Assembly (NCBI GenBank): GCA_002964805.2
Contig: PUDQ02000032.1
Coordinates: 124,001 to 188,000 of the forward strand
DNA from: Trametes villosa
Lineage: Eukaryota; Basidiomycota; Agaricomycetes; Polyporales; Polyporaceae
Direction of reading: 5' to 3'
DNA: 64,000 nt
Shown one piece after another: positions 25,367 to 35,559 of the stretch (within the stretch, counting starts at the first letter, position 1; each line of letters opens with the position of its first letter). Both the position numbers and the translations under genes were made by a program. A model generated the notes under the pieces. That model saw only the letters and a program-made list of their open reading frames with translations. It was not told where the DNA came from and did not search any database.

Positions 25367-27097
25367 TCAAGCACTCGCGGCCGTGGACACGTTTCCGAGA
25401 ACGATCCCATCCCCATTCTCGAGCGCCTTCCACGCACTCTCGAGTTCAAACACCGCCACGCTCACAGTCGCGCTGTCAGACAACCCCGTGGTCGAAAGAG
25501 TCAGCAGCGTGAGCGGCTGCGTCGCGTAGAACGTGGTCGTCGCGCTCGCCGCGCCGCTGTCGCCAAACACCTCGAGGATGCTCCGGTCGATCACGACCTC
25601 GAGCGTCCACGTGCCGTCGGGGCGCAGGAGGGAGGACGTCGCGAACTTGTCCGTGAAGAACGGGTTGTCGAAGCCGTGCGTGTTCCCGCGGTCGAGGAAG
25701 AACGCGTTGTCCGCCCCGAAGAGGTACCCGCCGCGCACGCTCTCGCCCGACGCGGGGCTGGAGAAGACGAAGTTGAGCGCCGCGTCGCCGCCCGCGCCTG
25801 CCATCCCCGACGCGTTCACGCGGAAGTAGAGCGCATTGCTCTGCACCGCGCTGTAGTCGACCTCGAGCGCGGCGTTCGCGAGGTTGGGGTTCGCCGCGAG
25901 CTGCGTCCCGATCACGGGCTTCAGGTCGTACGGGAGCGAGACCAGGTCCCAGCCGACGCGCGTGAGGTGCGCGAGGCGATTGCGGCGCGGGAGCGACATC
26001 GTGCTGCGCCAACCCTCCTGTCCGGTCGGAACAAGCCCTGTGTACTGCCAATTTGACGCCCACGCGATCGAGACTGCGTCCTGCCCGTCCGGTGTGCCGT
26101 AGAAGAACTGGCCCGCGTAGTTGTCCTTCGCAAAGTCCGCGATCCGCGCCGCGCCGTCGACCGCGGTGAACTGGGTGCCGTCGAACGTGCCCGGGAAGTA
26201 CTGGGTAATCGAACCGCCGAGGGGTGCGCCCGGGTTGATGCTGATCGTGAGCACCCACTGGCCCTCGTCGCTGCCCTCGACGGGCATCTTCACGAGGTTC
26301 GGGCACTCGTACTGGAGACCAAGCAGGCCATGGTGAGAGAAGTTGGACGCGTGCGACCACGTCTTGAGATCGGGAGACGTGTAGATGCCGACAGTGAAGT
26401 CCTGAGAGAACGCGACGACCAGCACCCAGTGGTCCTCGAACCAGATCACCTTCGGGTCGCGGAACTGCGTCGAGGTGCTGTTGATGACCGGGTTCTGCGC
26501 GTAGGGCGTGAAGGTGTAGCCGCCGTCGTGAGAGTACGAGAGCGCCTGGACCTGCGCCGTGGGCGTATTCAGGGTGTAGATCGCGACAACGCCGTTATCC
26601 TGGTCGGGGAAGAAGCCCGAGGTGTTGTTGACGTCGACAACCGCGGATCCGCTGAAGACCTGGGAGTCGTCGGTGGGCGGAAAGATGGCAATGGGCTGGT
26701 TGATCCAGTGGTAGAGATCCCGGCTCGTAGCGTGACCCCAGTGCTGGTTCCCCGCAACAACCGCCGTGGGGTTGTCTATCACCATCGTCAGTAGCTAGAC
26801 GCATAAGTAGACGAGACCGCCCGCACATTGGTAATACAGATGGTAGGTTCCGTTGGCGTCCAGGAACATCCCATTCGGATCGTTCATGAAGTTCTGGGAG
26901 GGATGGTTAGCTGTGCACATTCGTGGCCTGACGTATAAGCTCACCTGGGGAGGCGAGAAATGGATCTGAGGCCTATACCCGCCATTGTAGTCTCCAGGAA
27001 TCGGGGTGCCAGTGGGGATCGCAGCAATAGTAGGGTCCTGAGCAACTACGCTGCCGACGAGCGTCGCTGCTAGGCCCGCTACAACCAGGAACTTCAT
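25367..27097 (-). CDS. Secreted GH32 fructan/sucrose hydrolase, copy 1
   Basis: Hydrolyses beta-fructosides such as sucrose or inulin. Exons 26945-27097, 26827-26893 and 25367-26775 join to 542 aa. The signal peptide is [20 protein letters not shown]. Family motifs are FMNDPNG (nucleophile Asp, exon 2), WGHATS, the FRDPKVIW block (transition-state Asp) and YECPNL (acid/base Glu). The C-terminal half is the usual beta-sandwich, with [12 protein letters not shown] near the end. Invertase and exo-inulinase cannot be told apart by eye. It is a close paralogue of the gene at 45076-46833, with identical intron positions. It is divergent from the P450 at 29873 and convergent with CE3. Confidence 0.95.
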
Positions 27098-27162
27098 TCT
27101 GACAGCAGATGTGTGAGTGAAGGAGGAGATCCGCAACAACGCTTGCGACTAACCCTTCAACC

Positions 27163-27169
27163 TTTTATA
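27163..27169 (-). promoter_or_regulatory. TATA box of GH32-1
   Basis: TATAAAA on the minus strand lies 66 bp before the start codon. The second GH32 gene has a TATA-like box at the same distance. Confidence 0.55.
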
Positions 27170-29559
27170 CCGCGACCAGGCATCCTAGGGCGTGCGACGT
27201 CGAGGGTGTGTTCCGCGCGGAGGAGAGTCAGGAGGACAGGCTCGAGCGGCGGGGCAGTATGGTCGTTCCCCGTCGGTCGGGGGTCGGGCATCGGCGACGT
27301 ACTTAGTAAAGGTGGTCGGCGGCAGCGTTCCCCGCAGGCGGGCCGACGCAGAGCGATGTGCGCGCGATTGCGCACGACATCTAGCCCTTCTATCAGTTCC
27401 GGTCCGCGTGCTCACGGCGGTCCCGTGGACTGAGTAGGCGAAGCTCAGGGGAAGTTCTATCGGATTGTTTGCCCACCGCCCGCCGTCCGGCGATGAGCAG
27501 GCCAGCGGGTGGCGAGTACGCCGATGTATCGCAAGAATGTGGGCGGTACCTGTTGCCTCATCATCAGATGACCGCGGGGCCGCGTAGAGCTCCTCATGAT
27601 TGTCAATGTCTAGCCGCTGGCCGGGCGCAATCCTTGTCTTCGCGTGCGCCATGATCCTGCGTCGTAGGATACCTAACCTTTCATGCCGGCCGGGGCCAGC
27701 GTGCCTTCCGATTTGATCGTCAGTGCATTCGATTTCGAATATCGCGCGTGCCTTACACGAAGTGATCTAGGCTCTGAGCTCCGCTTTGTTACTATGGGCA
27801 AATTCGTGGCTTCCTGTAAGAAAATTGGCACTGTTTCAGCGTGCTATAGGTCGTACCACGACCGTGCCAGATTCATGAGGATTACCAGTGGATAGGAGGT
27901 CGAGGAGCTGTTGATGGTTGCAAGTAATAGTATCCCAGGGGCAGAACTTTCACGATCTGTTGCAGAGACGGTTCGGCAGGATCTCCAGAGTCAATAGGTA
28001 TGTCCAGAAAGTAACCGGTGTGCTAGGATCGTGAAATAGCCTTACGTTCGAGAGCGGGAGACAATCGTTCCTTCCGAATGCCCGGAGGAAGGCTGGATTA
28101 TCGTGTGAGAGGGGGTGTAGAAGTCTTGGTGGGAATGCCGATGTTCCAACTTGCGGCGTGCGCGCCTCGACCTGCCTCAACAGCCTTCAGGCCTCAGGTT
28201 TCGCGTCGCGCGTATGTGCACTGCTAAGCACGCGCCTGGGTGTGCACACTCTGTTGCTCCCTTCTCTTCATATTCTGCGGGCGGGAAATGTGAACGGATT
28301 CGAGGCGACTTGGAGCCTAAACGCCATCGGAGGGAGCACGAGAAGTCGAGCGAAGCGAAGGGTGCCAATACATCCCTCAAGCGGGACGAAAGAATATCGC
28401 TCGGCTTCATGGAGTGTCCAGGGATTATTGACGGTCGCAATGCGCAAGCTGATGCCAAATCCAACGTCGCGTAGTACTGTGCTGTATTTTGAGACAAAAC
28501 GCCATCCAGCGCGCCTCGGGTTTCAGTTGAGTGTGTACGAGTAGCGGGGCTGCCAAGCCTGAAATCTTCAACGTCAACAATGAAGTGTTGAGAGACAAAA
28601 TATTTTATGCCCTCACATACTAGTATGGAGCGTGTTGACATATACATGTCGTATGACAGGGATAGTACGGTACTAGGCTAGAACGATGTGTGAGAGGGGG
28701 TGCAGAGGTCCCCCGTGGGAACGCCGGAGTTCCAATTTCAGGGGCAAATCGCGAACGGGGTGGCGGGCGCTCGACCTGTGGCTATGGCCTCGCCGATGCT
28801 GCGAGCCCAATACCTGCTCACGGCCTCCACCTATGCTGAGAGTTACACGAAGAGTGTGTAATCCATCCATAAATCCCTGGCAACTTTCTGAGGAGTTTCT
28901 GTGCACACATCGAGCGGACTCGCGAGGGGCCAGAGGGGGGTTCAAACTCCGCAGTTCCCACGGGGGACCTCTGCACCCCCTCTCACACATCGTTCCAGCC
29001 TCCCTTCGGGAGGAACGATTGTCTTCCACCCCCGAACGTGAGGCTGGGTTACGAGCCTAGTACGATACCACTGAACGAGTTCTTTCAGGTCCTCGACTCT
29101 GCGCAGCGAGCGCCTTGGTAGGTGCCGCTCGGCGCGTTCAAACTCAGACGTTCCCACGGGGACCTGGCCCTCCTCTCGCACATTCTTAGTCTAGCCTACG
29201 TCCCGCCTTAACTCTGAAGTGTTCCGAGACCACTAGACTTGTCGGTGCGACTGGCTATTGGCACATCTCAGTCGTCTCGCATACTGTATACGGAAGGCTG
29301 GCTATGACTCGCAGACGCGTAAGTGGGATCGTGCGGGAGACGGCTTCGCTAATGTGTGGTAACGGCAATGGCGGCGTCGCCCAGAACATATTGCTTACTA
29401 GCATGCACCCATGGTACGTTCCGCTGGTTCTCAGGAAATGCCAGATAGTGCTCATCCATTCTCGACAGACATACCACTATCCGCAGTGATTGCGAAGAGA
29501 GCACGCGCCACTATTCCTCTTGATGGGTTATCCGACGCTCCGGCATATATTCTCGACGT
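27170..29559. other. 2.4-kb intergenic region with nested repeats
   Basis: No gene is recognised. One open frame of 156 codons on the minus strand (28177-28647) lies between repeat copies and has no family features. The region is dominated by inverted and direct copies of one repeat (see 28020-29195) and separates the divergent GH32-1 and P450-1 genes. Confidence 0.5.
28020..29195. repeat. Nested foldback (MITE-like) repeat cluster
   Basis: The sequence TGTGAGAGGGGGTGCAGAGG appears at 28690 and, inverted, at 28966-28985. Together they form a ~325-bp foldback (28676-29000) with ~50-bp near-perfect arms. A decayed direct copy of the same end lies at 28020-28160, and a decayed inverted one at 29120-29195, so an older outer pair seems to enclose the younger pair. 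The end also contains a small internal hairpin (TCCTCCCG...GGGAGG). No transposase is present. Confidence 0.75.
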
Positions 29560-29830
29560 TCTCGGCATACCATCGTGTTCAGTCGTTTTAGTTCTCCCGA
29601 CACGCCACAAGTATATGCAAGAAGGTATTCTTCCTGGGAAATTCCGGTATCATCTGACACGTATTCACTGTCTGAATGACCAGCGCAGCAATCTCGTGAG
29701 AGACGTACCTGATATGCCCGTTTTTCCCCTCTTGCTCCAGCATTCGACGTGCAGGTGGCCGCGCAGACTACCTCCGCGTCATCAAATCGGATTGTCTGTG
29801 GCGCTCGGGGACAGTATATGAGCAAGAACG
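29560..29830 (+). promoter_or_regulatory. Conserved upstream block of P450-1
   Basis: Blocks here recur, on the minus strand, upstream of P450-2 (about 49495-49830) and P450-3 (about 52530-52840). Examples are the GGGTTATCCGACGCTCCGGC region just before 29560, the CGCCACAAGTATATGC... AGAAGGTA block and the CTCGGGGACAGTATATGAGC block. The last of these lies 45-65 bp before the start codon in each gene and includes a TATA-like core (AGTATATGA). Confidence 0.6.
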
Positions 29831-29872
29831 CATCGTCGTTTTATAACTGGTACCCAGCCTTGATAACTCTTC

Positions 29873-31923
29873 ATGATCGTCTGGCTGAGCGCGATCCTCG
29901 TCCTGATTGTCGTGTTTCTACGCCGCAGAAAACCTGGTCTACCCTACCCACCCGGTCCGCCTGGCCTTCCCGTGATCGGTAATGCTCTGGACTTCCCCAC
30001 ATCGGATTTTGGGCGTGCCTTCCACGCTCTCGCGACTCGCTACGGTCCGTCCTCTCAATCTTGCTATTTATGATGCTAAGTGCGTTGTACTGCAGGCAAG
30101 CTGTTAACCTTTCGCATACTGGGCCGAACAATCATCGTGCTCGACTCTCACGACGCCGCATGTGAACTGCTAGATAAGAGATCGAGGAACTACTCTAACC
30201 GGCCCGACTCCGTCATGATGAGACTGTACGTCTTGCAATCAGACCAGCGTTGAAGCTGTCTAAAGACCCATACGATCATGATAGAACATCGCTGACGGAA
30301 TTCAATCTGCCGTTCATACCGTACGGACCAAGATGGCGTCACCACCGACGCATCTACCATCAGACCCTACAACCGGGCACAGTGGATACGCAATATCGTC
30401 CCAGGATTCAACGGGTTACGCAAGGGCTTCTGCTGAACCTACTGGATAGGCCAAGGGCTTTTTGGCGTCATATAAGCCAGTGAGTTCCTATCGCCGAACT
30501 GCTTGTTTGCACTTTGTTCACGGCATAAAAGCACATTCGTAGCATCGGTACTCAGCGTCGGATACGGCATCAATATCTCCAATGACGACGACGACTACGG
30601 GAGTATGCTACGGCATACACTGAAGATCATAGAGGACGTCGTGCAACCCGGGAAATATCTGGTAGAGTTGCTCCCTATGCTGCAGTACCTACCGAGCTGG
30701 TTTCCTGGCGCTCGCTTCAAAAAGGACGCAAGCATCGTGCGGGAGAGGGTAATGCACGCGCGCCGCATACTCTACGAAGAGGGAAAAAGTGCTCTGGTAA
30801 GAACCCGGAGTACGTGTTTGCGTGCACTTGATTGACGAGCTATGCTCCACTTTAGCCGTCTGAGGACACTGGAGACAGCATGCTCGCCATGATGCTCCAG
30901 CGTGTTGCGGCACTCGACGGTGATGCCGCTGAAGGCGAAGAAGAACAATCCACGGGTGCTCTGATAGGAACGTACATGGGTCAGTCGATCATTATGACCC
31001 ATCCAGCCGGTACGAATTGACGCACCCGGTCATACAGCGGGTTCGGATACCGTCAGTACTATATCTCCGCGTTCAGAGCGCATCTCTGTCTTTCTTTGGT
31101 TTCGCTGAATATTTCCTCAGACCGTGTCCTCTTTACAAGCCTTTTTCCTCGCGATGGCGATGTTCCCCGATGTCCAAGCGAAGGCGCAAGAGGAGCTCGA
31201 CAGAGTCGTTGGGCGCACCAGCCTCCCTGACCCCGACCATCGTGAAAGCCTGCCGTACATGAATGCGGTCGTCATGGAGCTTACTCGCTGGAACGTCGTC
31301 GCACCCTTGGCGCTCCCTCATGCGGCCGTAGAAGACGATGAGTACGATGGCTACCACATTCCGAAAGGATCGATCATCATGCCGAACCTCTGGTGAGCAC
31401 CCGCTAAACTCTATGCTCCTCTCGGTACTGGGACTCCACTTACCGAGAGTTTCAGGGCCTTCTCGCGCGACCCCGAGGTGTATCTCGACCCGGAGACGTT
31501 CAACCCGGACCGTTTCCTCAAGGATGGGAAGGTCTACCCGGGCACGCGGGACCCGTACTCGTACATCTTCGGGTTCGGGAGACGGTGAGTCAAGTCCCGA
31601 GCGCAGCCAATCGGAGCACCTGGAGCGCGAATACTGACAAGACAGTAGAGTCTGTCCCGGCCGCCACCTTGCAGATGCCTCGCTGTTTTCGGCGTGCGCG
31701 TCCATCTTACACGTATTCAAGATATTACCGCCTCTAGGCGACGACGGGAATCCAGTGAAGCTCGAAGCACGAGTGAACACCGACAACGTCATAGCGTATG
31801 GCGTCTCGTACCAAATCTTTCACCGGCGTGGAGTATCTGACGTCTACGAATAGGCATCCGAAGGAGTTCGACTGCATCATCGAGCCTCGATGGGCGGGTG
31901 CCGCAGAGCTCATCAGGGCCTAG
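29873..31923 (+). CDS. Cytochrome P450 monooxygenase, P450-1
   Basis: A membrane-anchored haem monooxygenase of the ER. It has a hydrophobic anchor (MIVWLSAILVLIVVFL), a basic stretch, then the Pro hinge YPPGPPGLPVIGN. Exons are 29873-30044, 30096-30225, 30285-30479, 30532-30796, 30856-30979, 31038-31051, 31121-31392, 31456-31584, 31649-31807 and 31854-31923, giving 509 aa in frame. The I-helix is AGSDTT, split by the 14-nt exon. The K-helix ExxR is ELTR, PERF is PDRF, and the haem loop is FGFGRRVCPGRHL. The last exon supplies HPKEFDCIIEPRWAGAAELIRA, a standard P450 C-terminus. Stopping at the in-frame TAG at 31851 would miss it. The gene is divergent from GH32-1 and followed by CE4. Substrate and clan are not assignable by eye. 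Confidence 0.92.
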
Positions 31924-32526
31924 GCGAAGATCCATGACTTATGCACATCGATATTGTACGAATATGAACGCTCTGACCTTCAATCTTCCCTTCTCGACAG
32001 ACAGACAGCCAAGCGCACACTTGACCTCTGTCGATGGCCCGCTCGGCCGTTGATTTTCCCATGGGCGTCATAGATATCGCGACGGGATTCGCCCGTCCCG
32101 CTCTCCGAGGAGCCCATGACCCCAAGAGCGCTTCTACACCCGCAGTGCCTCCCGCTGCTCGCTGTTAGCATCCGCTCTCCACAGCTTCCCCTCGGCGGCA
32201 TCCCGTCCATTAAGCATTGCGAGAGATGCCGTCCCCGAGCCATTGGCTGACAGGATCAATCAACATCGACTTCGCTGCCCTGCTGATCAGCCTCACGTAT
32301 GCCCTTCTCTTCGCGGCTACGGTGGTCTGTATACCTCCTTCGTAAGTGACCGCGCGCCGCATACGTCGAAGAGTTAGCAGGTATGTAACACCCGTCCCGT
32401 GTATTATGTGATGAGACCGTTGATCACCGTTCGCAGAATTGCTTGGACCTCGGCGGCCGCGAGAGCTAGGCCCTGGTGGGGGAGCCGGACTCAAGTTCAC
32501 CCTCGCAGTCTGTGTATACCATTCAC
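31924..32526. other. Spacer P450-1 / CE4, partly duplicated elsewhere
   Basis: Bases ~31924-32230 resemble the inverse of 46975-47376 (landmarks GCCCGCTCGGCCGTTGAT and CCCGCTCTCCGAGGAGCCCA). The latter is the spacer between GH32-2 and P450-2. The reading frames of the two copies do not agree, so this looks non-coding. A 39-codon open frame with one hydrophobic helix lies at 32226-32345. Confidence 0.5.
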
Positions 32527-32533
32527 ATATAAG
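32527..32533 (+). promoter_or_regulatory. TATA-like box of CE4
   Basis: ATATAAG ends 66 bp before the CE4 start codon. Confidence 0.5.
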
Positions 32534-32598
32534 CGGACGCTGTGCACGCTCGATCTACACAGTCGAGCGGAGACTCGAGCGCGCTCTCCTCCTACGCG

Positions 32599-35006
32599 AT
32601 GCTGCTCAATTTCCTTCTTTGTGCCGCCGCCGTGGCGGGCGCCGCGGCTAAGCTAGCCACGGTCACGCTCGACAGGGCGACCGTCGTCGGGACGAGCGAC
32701 GGCAGGGTCGCTCAATTCCTAGGCATCCCGTTCGCCGAACCTCCGTGAGTCGACATGGACCCTGCCCTCTCCTAGATCGTGCTAATCGCCATCGCCTCGG
32801 CAGCGTCGGAAAGCAGCGCCTGCAGCTCCCGGTACCCGTTCGCGGATACAGCGGGGTCATCGACGCGACGGCGTTCGGAAACCAGTGCCTGCAGCAGACC
32901 ATCCCAGCTGCCAACTTCCCGAACCGTACCGTGCTCCCGCCGGAGATCGCGCCTTTCGTCGCAGCCATGGGGGTACCTCCTCCCGTTCCTCAGAGCGAAG
33001 ACTGTGAGTGCCGTTCGATACGAATGCGTGCACCTGTCGCTGACCGCCCGCATAGGCTTGAACCTCAACGTCATCGTACCGGAGGGCACGAAGCCTGGAG
33101 ATAAGTTACCTGTCGCTGTTGTATGTACCCCAGTTTCTCAACCCGCGCCCGCTTGCTCTGACTCATGTTCCGTGTAGTGGATCTTCGGGGGTCAGCTGTA
33201 CTTTGATCACCTCCTCTGCAACATGCTGACGAGTTCCCAGGTGGCTATCAGATCGGTTCAAACGCTGTGTACGTCTCTTCAGGCAGTATACATCCTCAAG
33301 CAACACACTGACGTACCCATAGACGGCCGGGACAGGTGGTGGTGAACCGGTCGATTGAGATCGGACACCCCGTCATATACGTCTCGATGAACTATCGGTA
33401 CGTCCATTTCTTCAACCCTGGATGTAAACACGCTCACTCTAATGCGCAACAGGTTGAGCGGTACGCATCCTTGCGCTGTAAAGCGCCGCATATGCTTACC
33501 ATGGCGTAGCTTTTGGTTTCCTGGGAGGCCGCGAGATAGCGAACGCAGGTCGAGGAAATCTGGGGCTTCAAGACCGTGAGTCTGTTCGCACATATACCAC
33601 TCATTATTTAGCTGCTCACGCGACGACCCATAGAACGAGAGTCCTTGCGTTGGATACAGCGGCACATCAGCGCGTTCGGCGGCGATCCGAAGAAAGTGAC
33701 CATGTGAATACTCCTCTCGCACCCTGCCCCTCTACGGTACTCACGACCCCCACACGTCTTCGCTGTAGCTGGGGCGAGAGCGCAGGCAGCCAGTCCGTGA
33801 CATTCCAGATGCTCACTAACGGCGGAAACACGGAGGGCCTGTTCCGTGCGGCGTGGCTGGAGTCGGGTGCGATCTCGCCTGCCGGCAACGTCTCCAAGGT
33901 CCAGCCCAACTTCGACTTCATCGCATCGGAGACCGGCTGCGCGGACGAGATCGATATCCTCGAGTGTCTCCGGGAGGTCCCGGCGAGTGCCATCCAAGCT
34001 GCGATGGACAAGACGGCGACCTACCTGTCTTTCCAGGTACGGTCTTTTCGTGGCTAGCTTGGGAGGTAAGACTTACACCCTTGTAGGCTCTCAACACTCC
34101 GTGGATGCCACATGCGGATGGGCTGTTCATTACGGACAACCCGCAGCGTCTCTTACTAGAAGGGAAGATCGCCGATATCCCCTTTGTAATCGGTCAGTAC
34201 ATCGCATGCCCGCGTCGAGGTCTGCTGACATACCCTTTGCACCCACAGGTTCTTGCGAGGACGAGGGGACGCTCTTTTCCCTTGTCTCACTTAACCTCAC
34301 GTCAGTACTGCGGCTATGGTAGAGACGCACACAACTCATCAGCTATCCCTTTACAGCACCCAAAACGAGGTTGCGGCGTACCTGTCTAGCAATTACTTCC
34401 CGAACGCCCCGAAGGAGAACATCACGCGGCTCCTCGACCTGTACCCCTCCAACCCCGCGCTCGGCTCTCCGTTCGGGACTGGGCGCGAGTTCGAGTTCTC
34501 CCCTCAGTACAAGCGTCTTTCGGCCTTCCACGGCGACTTCTTCTTTCAGGCGACGCGCCGTCTGCTCCTCCAGCAGCGTGCGGGGAAGCAGGTCGTGAGG
34601 TCTTTCCGTGAGTCGCTCTCCTTCGGCTCATCGTGGTTGTGGTTCGCTGACGCGCGTCTGTAACACCAGTGAGCGAGCGTAACAAGATCACCGGGATGGG
34701 TGCCGTACGTGCTCGCCGTTATCGCGTATACCCTTATATCGTACTCACCCCACTTATCAGACGCACACGACCGAACTCGCGAACGTGTTCGGCGGCGGTG
34801 ACATGACTGACTTCCTGGTCCGCTTCGTGCACACCCTCGACCCCAACGGCGGCGGTCACGAGGTTCACTGGCCGGCCTATACGAACAAGTCGCCGCAGCT
34901 CCTAGTCTTCGCCAACGGGAAGCGGTCTTTGGAGACTATCCCCGACACGTTCCGCAAGGAGGCGAACGAGTTCTTGGTACAGCTGAGCCTCGAGCAGCCT
35001 ATCTAG
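32599..35006 (+). CDS. Secreted type-B carboxylesterase/lipase, CE4
   Basis: Fifteen exons join in frame to 542 aa: 32599-32744, 32804-33003, 33056-33120, 33178-33190, 33241-33268, 33323-33397, 33453-33460, 33510-33575, 33634-33703, 33769-34036, 34087-34192, 34249-34300, 34357-34607, 34670-34704 and 34761-35006. Twelve or more exon lengths equal those of CE3. The signal peptide is MLLNFLLCAAAVAGAAA. The triad motifs are WGESAGSQSVTFQM, CEDEGTLFSL and THTTEL. QCLQQ and QSEDCLNLNV mark the expected disulfide. In overall sequence it is nearer to CE2 than to its neighbour CE3. The P450 upstream runs in the same direction. Substrate unknown. Confidence 0.93.
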
Positions 35007-35162
35007 TATGACCGGAAAGTGTGTATCCTGTCTTGCGAGTACGAGAATGGAAAACGAGTGAGGAAGATCGGTCGAGAGAGCGGCAGCCTGTCGTATGAAC
35101 GCCTGAATATTCCAGTTCACTCGGAGGGACGGTGATAAAAGGGAGGGGGGATAGGACAAAAG

Positions 35163-35245
35163 GGCCTGGCCGGGAATTGAACCCGGGACCTCCTCCAGAT
35201 TGCGAATCGCCCTAAGAAGGAATCATACTACTAGACCACCAGGCC
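35163..35245 (-). tRNA. tRNA-Pro(AGG) with a 12-nt intron
   Basis: The minus strand folds as a full cloverleaf. The acceptor stem GGCCTGG pairs with CCAGGCC (7 bp). The anticodon stem CCTTC pairs with GGAGG. The loop is TTAGG-G, with AGG at positions 34-36. The T-arm is CCGGG-TTCAATT-CCCGG. A 12-nt intron (CGATTCGCAATC) sits directly after position 37, the canonical place. It lies ~160 bp after CE4 and points the other way. Confidence 0.95.
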
Positions 35246-35559
35246 TTGTGGACATGGGGCTAACTTACCTTTATATATGTAAATAGTGAATAGCCGATGC
35301 TGGGTCATATCCGTCCTCTCCTATGAAATGAGACTACATACCTGCTACCGCCCTGATTTGTTAGAAACCTGCTATTCCTGACGCGTTCTAGTCGCAGGTA
35401 CCGCGAAGGTTGGGACAGCGACACGTGGCTCCGACTCCGCTAACGCTGGACCTTGCTGCGACGCTGCAGCAGCCACATTGCACTGCCACTACACCTCTTC
35501 CACCTCGACCGCCACGTTCTTGAGGAGTCGCGAGCCGACTGCCTCCCCCGCGGGATAGC
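35246..35559. other. Spacer tRNA-Pro / TUL1
   Basis: A 314-bp stretch that presumably contains the promoter of the ligase gene. No other feature is recognised. Confidence 0.35.

Noticed and set aside
25476..26360. 294-codon second-frame protein within GH32-1
   Set aside because: It is a shadow frame of the GH32 gene, Arg-rich, and arises from GC-rich third positions. The same occurs in GH32-2.
28177..28647. 156-codon minus-strand frame between repeat copies, possible element-encoded protein
   Set aside because: No transposase-like residues, and it lies within repeat-rich DNA.
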